A DNA stretch of 64,000 bases from Ciborinia camelliae (Eukaryota > Ascomycota > Leotiomycetes > Helotiales > Sclerotiniaceae): the NCBI GenBank assembly GCA_025890175.1, contig JANPYM010000024.1:47846-111845 (forward strand). Reading direction: 5' to 3'. Under the pieces are notes generated by a model. It was given only the letters and a program-made list of their open reading frames with translations, was not told the origin of the DNA and made no database searches. The position numbers were made by a program, and so were the translations under genes. This document shows, piece after piece, positions 60,791-64,000 of the stretch. The stretch's first letter is position 1, and each line of letters opens with the position of its first letter.

Positions 60791-62605
60791 ATGCGGCTGA
60801 TAAATGCGAAAACATTGGACTTGGAGGAATTCTATGGGAACTCAATTCCAGGTTATGCCATCCTCTCGCACACATGGGGTCTTCAAAAAGACGAGGTTTC
60901 TTTCCAAGATTGGCAGTTTCGCAAGCAAGAATCTACTAAAAAGCCTGGTTTCTTCAAGATAACGGCAACTTGTAAGCAAGCTTTGCTTAACAATTTGGAT
61001 TACGCGTGGGTTGATACAATGTGTATCGACAAGACCAGCTCCGCAGAGCTCTCGGAAGCAATTAATTCTATGTTTGCGTGGTATCGCAATGCAGTTGTAT
61101 GCTACGTCTACCTGTCAGATGTTTCAAACATCGACAAGAGATCATTTCCAGAAGAAAAATTCCGCGCTAGTCGATGGTTTACTCGTGGCTGGACCCTTCA
61201 AGAGCTTTTAGCTCCTGCCGCCGTTGTATTTTATTCTTGTGAATGGGTTAATTTGGGAACAAAATCTCATCTTGGTGTGATTATCAGTAAAATCACGGGA
61301 ATCGATCATCCATATCTCAATACGCCCCAAAATATAAAGTATGCCAGTGTCGCGGAAAAGATGTATTGGGCTTCCGGACGAACAACAAACAGACCCGAGG
61401 ACATAGCCTATTCTCTACTTGGTGTATTTGATATTACCATGCCTTTATTGTATGGTGAGGGAGACAGGGCCTTTATGAGGCTCCAAGAAGAAATAATTAA
61501 AGTTTCCCCGGACCATACAATATTTTGTTGGAGTTGGATCGATGAAGTTATACCTTATGACTGGGGTAGCGTACTCGCTCCTTTTCCTTCGGCATTCAAA
61601 TTTTCCAAGGACTTTTGGCCTATTCCACATAAGTCTCCGCATTCCATGACCAATACCGGCCTTTCTATCGAAGCGCGCATCATCGAAGCATTGAGGTATT
61701 ATCTTGTTGTCTTGATGGTAGCACGTACTCAAGATAATGGAGGAACAAATGTTTGCATTCCGGTCATCTCGTACTCTCCAGGATCATATGCAAGAATGCG
61801 TTACATGGTACAGCCGCTACCCATTCCCGCATACTGGATACACCGGTTTCCAAAACGGAATATTTTCATTGAGTCTAAAATGGTAGGATCACAGCAACGG
61901 CTGTTTAATGAGTTCGCGATGCCCGTCAGTTCTGAGCACTCGCCACTCCATTGTTATATGGAATTTAAATTCAATGAGGAATCATCTAATACAAGCCTCG
62001 ACGTCGAAGTTGATAATACACTAGTTCAAAGTTCAAAACATCAAAATGGATCGCTCCGCCCTACAAAAGCTCTTGCGGGGAGGGATGGACCGAACAATCT
62101 ATTGAGTTTTCTAATTGCATTAAAAACATCTGAGGGCAAATTTCTCATTATTGCACCGACGTTTCGGTTCAAGACGTGGGATACACTCAACAACAGAACT
62201 ATTGGTGGGTTGATTCGTTTAACGGGGGACGAATTGAATTGTACTCTATTCATTGGCCGCACCGTTATGTACAGGCCATACGCAATATGGTATTGCGGTG
62301 TTCTTCGAATGACGTCTTGGGGTAAAAATCGAAAAGAGCGAGCATCGTTATTAAAAGGAATGTTGACTGAAGTGGTTCACCTGGATCGTGGAACGCGAAC
62401 ATCTTTCTTCAAGGACCATGAACTGCGAAATGAAATTTCAATGGTGCAATTGCTGGCGAGCTCACGTTCACTCGCTAGCATGGCACTTGGTGACTCGAAG
62501 AATAGCATGGCACTTGGTGACTTGAAGAATAGGGGTGCGAGGTTCTCGTTTACTTCGCAGAAAAATATCAAAATCGATACTTATCGATTGCATACTAGTT
62601 GTTGA
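60791..62605 (+). CDS. HET-domain protein (heterokaryon incompatibility family)
   Basis: Single exon, 604 residues. The HET domain, a TIR-like fold linked to self/non-self recognition and programmed cell death in filamentous ascomycetes, is complete. GYAILSHTWG lies at 21-30, LDYAWVDTMCIDK at 69-81, AINSMFAWYRNAVVCYVYLSD at 90-110, ASRWFTRGWTLQELLAP at 126-142. After it comes the common RPEDIAYSLLGVFDITMPLLYGEG segment at 201-224. The C-terminal 350 residues have no NACHT, WD or ankyrin repeats that I can see. Near the end an 11-codon region contains a 9-residue duplication (SMALGDSKN/SMALGDLKN). Transcribed in the same direction as the gamma-tubulin complex gene, about 1 kb away. Confidence 0.93.
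   Translation: MRLINAKTLDLEEFYGNSIPGYAILSHTWGLQKDEVSFQDWQFRKQESTKKPGFFKITATCKQALLNNLDYAWVDTMCIDKTSSAELSEAINSMFAWYRNAVVCYVYLSDVSNIDKRSFPEEKFRASRWFTRGWTLQELLAPAAVVFYSCEWVNLGTKSHLGVIISKITGIDHPYLNTPQNIKYASVAEKMYWASGRTTNRPEDIAYSLLGVFDITMPLLYGEGDRAFMRLQEEIIKVSPDHTIFCWSWIDEVIPYDWGSVLAPFPSAFKFSKDFWPIPHKSPHSMTNTGLSIEARIIEALRYYLVVLMVARTQDNGGTNVCIPVISYSPGSYARMRYMVQPLPIPAYWIHRFPKRNIFIESKMVGSQQRLFNEFAMPVSSEHSPLHCYMEFKFNEESSNTSLDVEVDNTLVQSSKHQNGSLRPTKALAGRDGPNNLLSFLIALKTSEGKFLIIAPTFRFKTWDTLNNRTIGGLIRLTGDELNCTLFIGRTVMYRPYAIWYCGVLRMTSWGKNRKERASLLKGMLTEVVHLDRGTRTSFFKDHELRNEISMVQLLASSRSLASMALGDSKNSMALGDLKNRGARFSFTSQKNIKIDTYRLHTSC
62477..62530 (+). repeat. 27-bp in-frame tandem duplication in the HET gene
   Basis: Units 62477-62503 and 62504-62530 differ at one base (CTCG versus CTTG), adding nine residues without breaking the frame. 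It lies in the variable C-terminal tail. Confidence 0.95.
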
Positions 62606-64000
62606 ATGTCTTCAGATAGGTCTCACATGGTTTGTATTTGGCTCGTTTCACTTTCAAATTCATTCCTCATACCGTTGTTGTATGTAATATTGGGGTGGGG
62701 GTGTCATGGTGTGATAATAGGTACAGAAAGAACGGCACGAAATATTCAACGAACTAGATTGCGTTTGATGGAGGTGTGAATACGGGGATGATGGCAAAGA
62801 AAATGACCCCCATCATATCATTTCTACATTATATAGTTTTAAATACCTACATGTACCAACCAGTCCAACCATCTCATATCTTACCGGAGAAATACTCGAT
62901 TCATCAGGATCTGGCCAAGTGATAATCCGATCTCCTAGAGTCACTTGGAAAAACTTGGATGGGTATTTGAAATTTTACTGGTGTTTATAAAATTCGTAGG
63001 GGTTCTTAGAAATACCTTTTGGGATCTTCACGAGTGGTGGATGATCTGCCGGTAGCTTGTCCGGAGCCCAATATTGTCACTATCCCGTATCAGATTTCCT
63101 CATATATGGATATCAAGGTCCACATAACCTAGAAACCCCCCCCCCCCCTCCATCCAATCTGTGGGAATCCTTGAAACATCTCATTGCATCTTCTATTATT
63201 GTTGGAACTGGAATATTCAGTCAAGTCAAGACTCAAGACTCAATTCTTGATTTAACAAGCGCAGTAAATGAATGAATATATATCGTACCTACGTAGGTAG
63301 GTAGTTCACTCTGGGCACTTAAATCCAACATTCATATCATTTTCTCCCTGGCATTTGTGTCGAGATTCGAGGATTTAATTAAACTAGGTAGGGTAGGCTA
63401 GGTAGATGGCCGTATACCTACCTACCATGCGATACGATACCGGGCAATATAATACGATACGATAAAGAATCCACCCCAGATTTTGGGGGGGGTTATTTAT
63501 TCATCATTCATTCCTGTTGATATAAATGCCCTACCTATCTATATCCACGAGTTAGCCTAGCCTATTATTGATTGCCTAGCCGTCATGATTCTCTCTCTAT
63601 ACTATATAGAATCTCCGACTCCTTAGAACTAACTTGTAGCTTTTTATTAGTCACCATAATACTACGATGTTTATACCATGAATTTAACCATTTCTATGAA
63701 ACTTAAACCAACCAACCCGCTTGCTTCATTTTATAGTATATTTGTAAATTCCATAGCTAAATACTACCTACCCGTTCCTTTCTTTCTCCTAAAGATTCAC
63801 GCCCCATCTTGCATAGAAAACCCCAAAAATATTTTTCTAAATTATATCTTTTGAGTCCATCCATCCATCCATCCATCCATGTTTGTTTGTGTTTCCTCCA
63901 CACTGATATCTTATTCCATTCTAATCCCACGATTTTGTGAATTGGATAACTTGCGTGACGGACTGACTGACTGACTAATAGAGAGATGGTGGGATTTAGG
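62606..64000. other. Intergenic region with simple repeats
   Basis: No gene seen. Contains a run of 14 C (about 63136-63148), TAGG/CCTA tracts (63288-63303, 63385-63425), a GATAC repeat near 63430-63465, CCAT repeats near 63858-63880 and GACT repeats near 63960. Also holds copy 2 of the dispersed hairpin. Confidence 0.6.
63604..63634. repeat. Hairpin repeat, copy 2 (decayed)
   Basis: TATATAGAATCTCCGACTCC followed by TTAGAACTAACTTG matches copy 1 at 17983-18016 at most positions, but substitutions have spoiled the arm pairing. Followed in both copies by CA(C/T)...ATAATA. Confidence 0.45.

Overview
The window is nuclear DNA of a filamentous ascomycete (Pezizomycotina). Its coding genes carry short introns of about 50-105 bp with GT(A/G)NGT donors and CTAAC/CTAAT-like branch sites. 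The gene set is also typical: a HET-domain protein, an isp4-type oligopeptide transporter, a Spc97/Spc98 protein and a NuA4 Eaf7 subunit. The overall look (AT-rich spacers full of TAGG/CCTA microsatellites) suggests a leotiomycete close to Botrytis/Sclerotinia. That placement is inference and was not tested by any search.

Layout. At 1-1651 (minus) lies the 5' three quarters or so of a carnitine acetyltransferase gene, cut by the window edge. From about 1.7 to 20.6 kb there is no convincing protein gene. This desert holds a striking concentration of the octamer TATAAAAG on both strands (13 copies between 4.6 and 17.8 kb, one in the rest of the window), an 8-bp minisatellite, and a complete 424-bp hAT-type miniature transposon with an 8-bp target duplication. 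A Pho80/Pcl-like cyclin gene follows (20593-21817, minus), then about 4.5 kb of microsatellite-rich upstream DNA.

From 26.4 to 36.2 kb three housekeeping-type genes are packed: a mitochondrially addressed cPLA2-like phospholipase (minus), the exocyst subunit Exo70 (plus, divergent from it), and an oligopeptide transporter with seven exons (plus). A second gene-poor stretch (36.2-46.5 kb) begins with a perfect hexanucleotide array. It contains a possible Cys-rich 38-residue micro-ORF, an ATG-initiated orphan ORF, a possible small secreted protein and the wreck of a Ser/Thr-rich gene.

From 46.6 to 62.6 kb genes are dense again: an F-box/2EXR-like protein, a CorA-like membrane protein fused to a ubiquitin-like domain, a complex I NDUFA5-family subunit, Eaf7 (NuA4), a gamma-tubulin complex protein sharing a 190-bp divergent promoter with Eaf7, a fold-back hairpin element, and a HET-domain protein. 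The last 1.4 kb is intergenic repeats.

The genes do not form a pathway cluster. Most are conserved cell-biology genes (acetyl transport, secretion, chromatin, microtubule nucleation, respiration) separated by fast-changing DNA. All exon models were built by eye from splice consensus and reading-frame continuity. No similarity search or transcript data were available.
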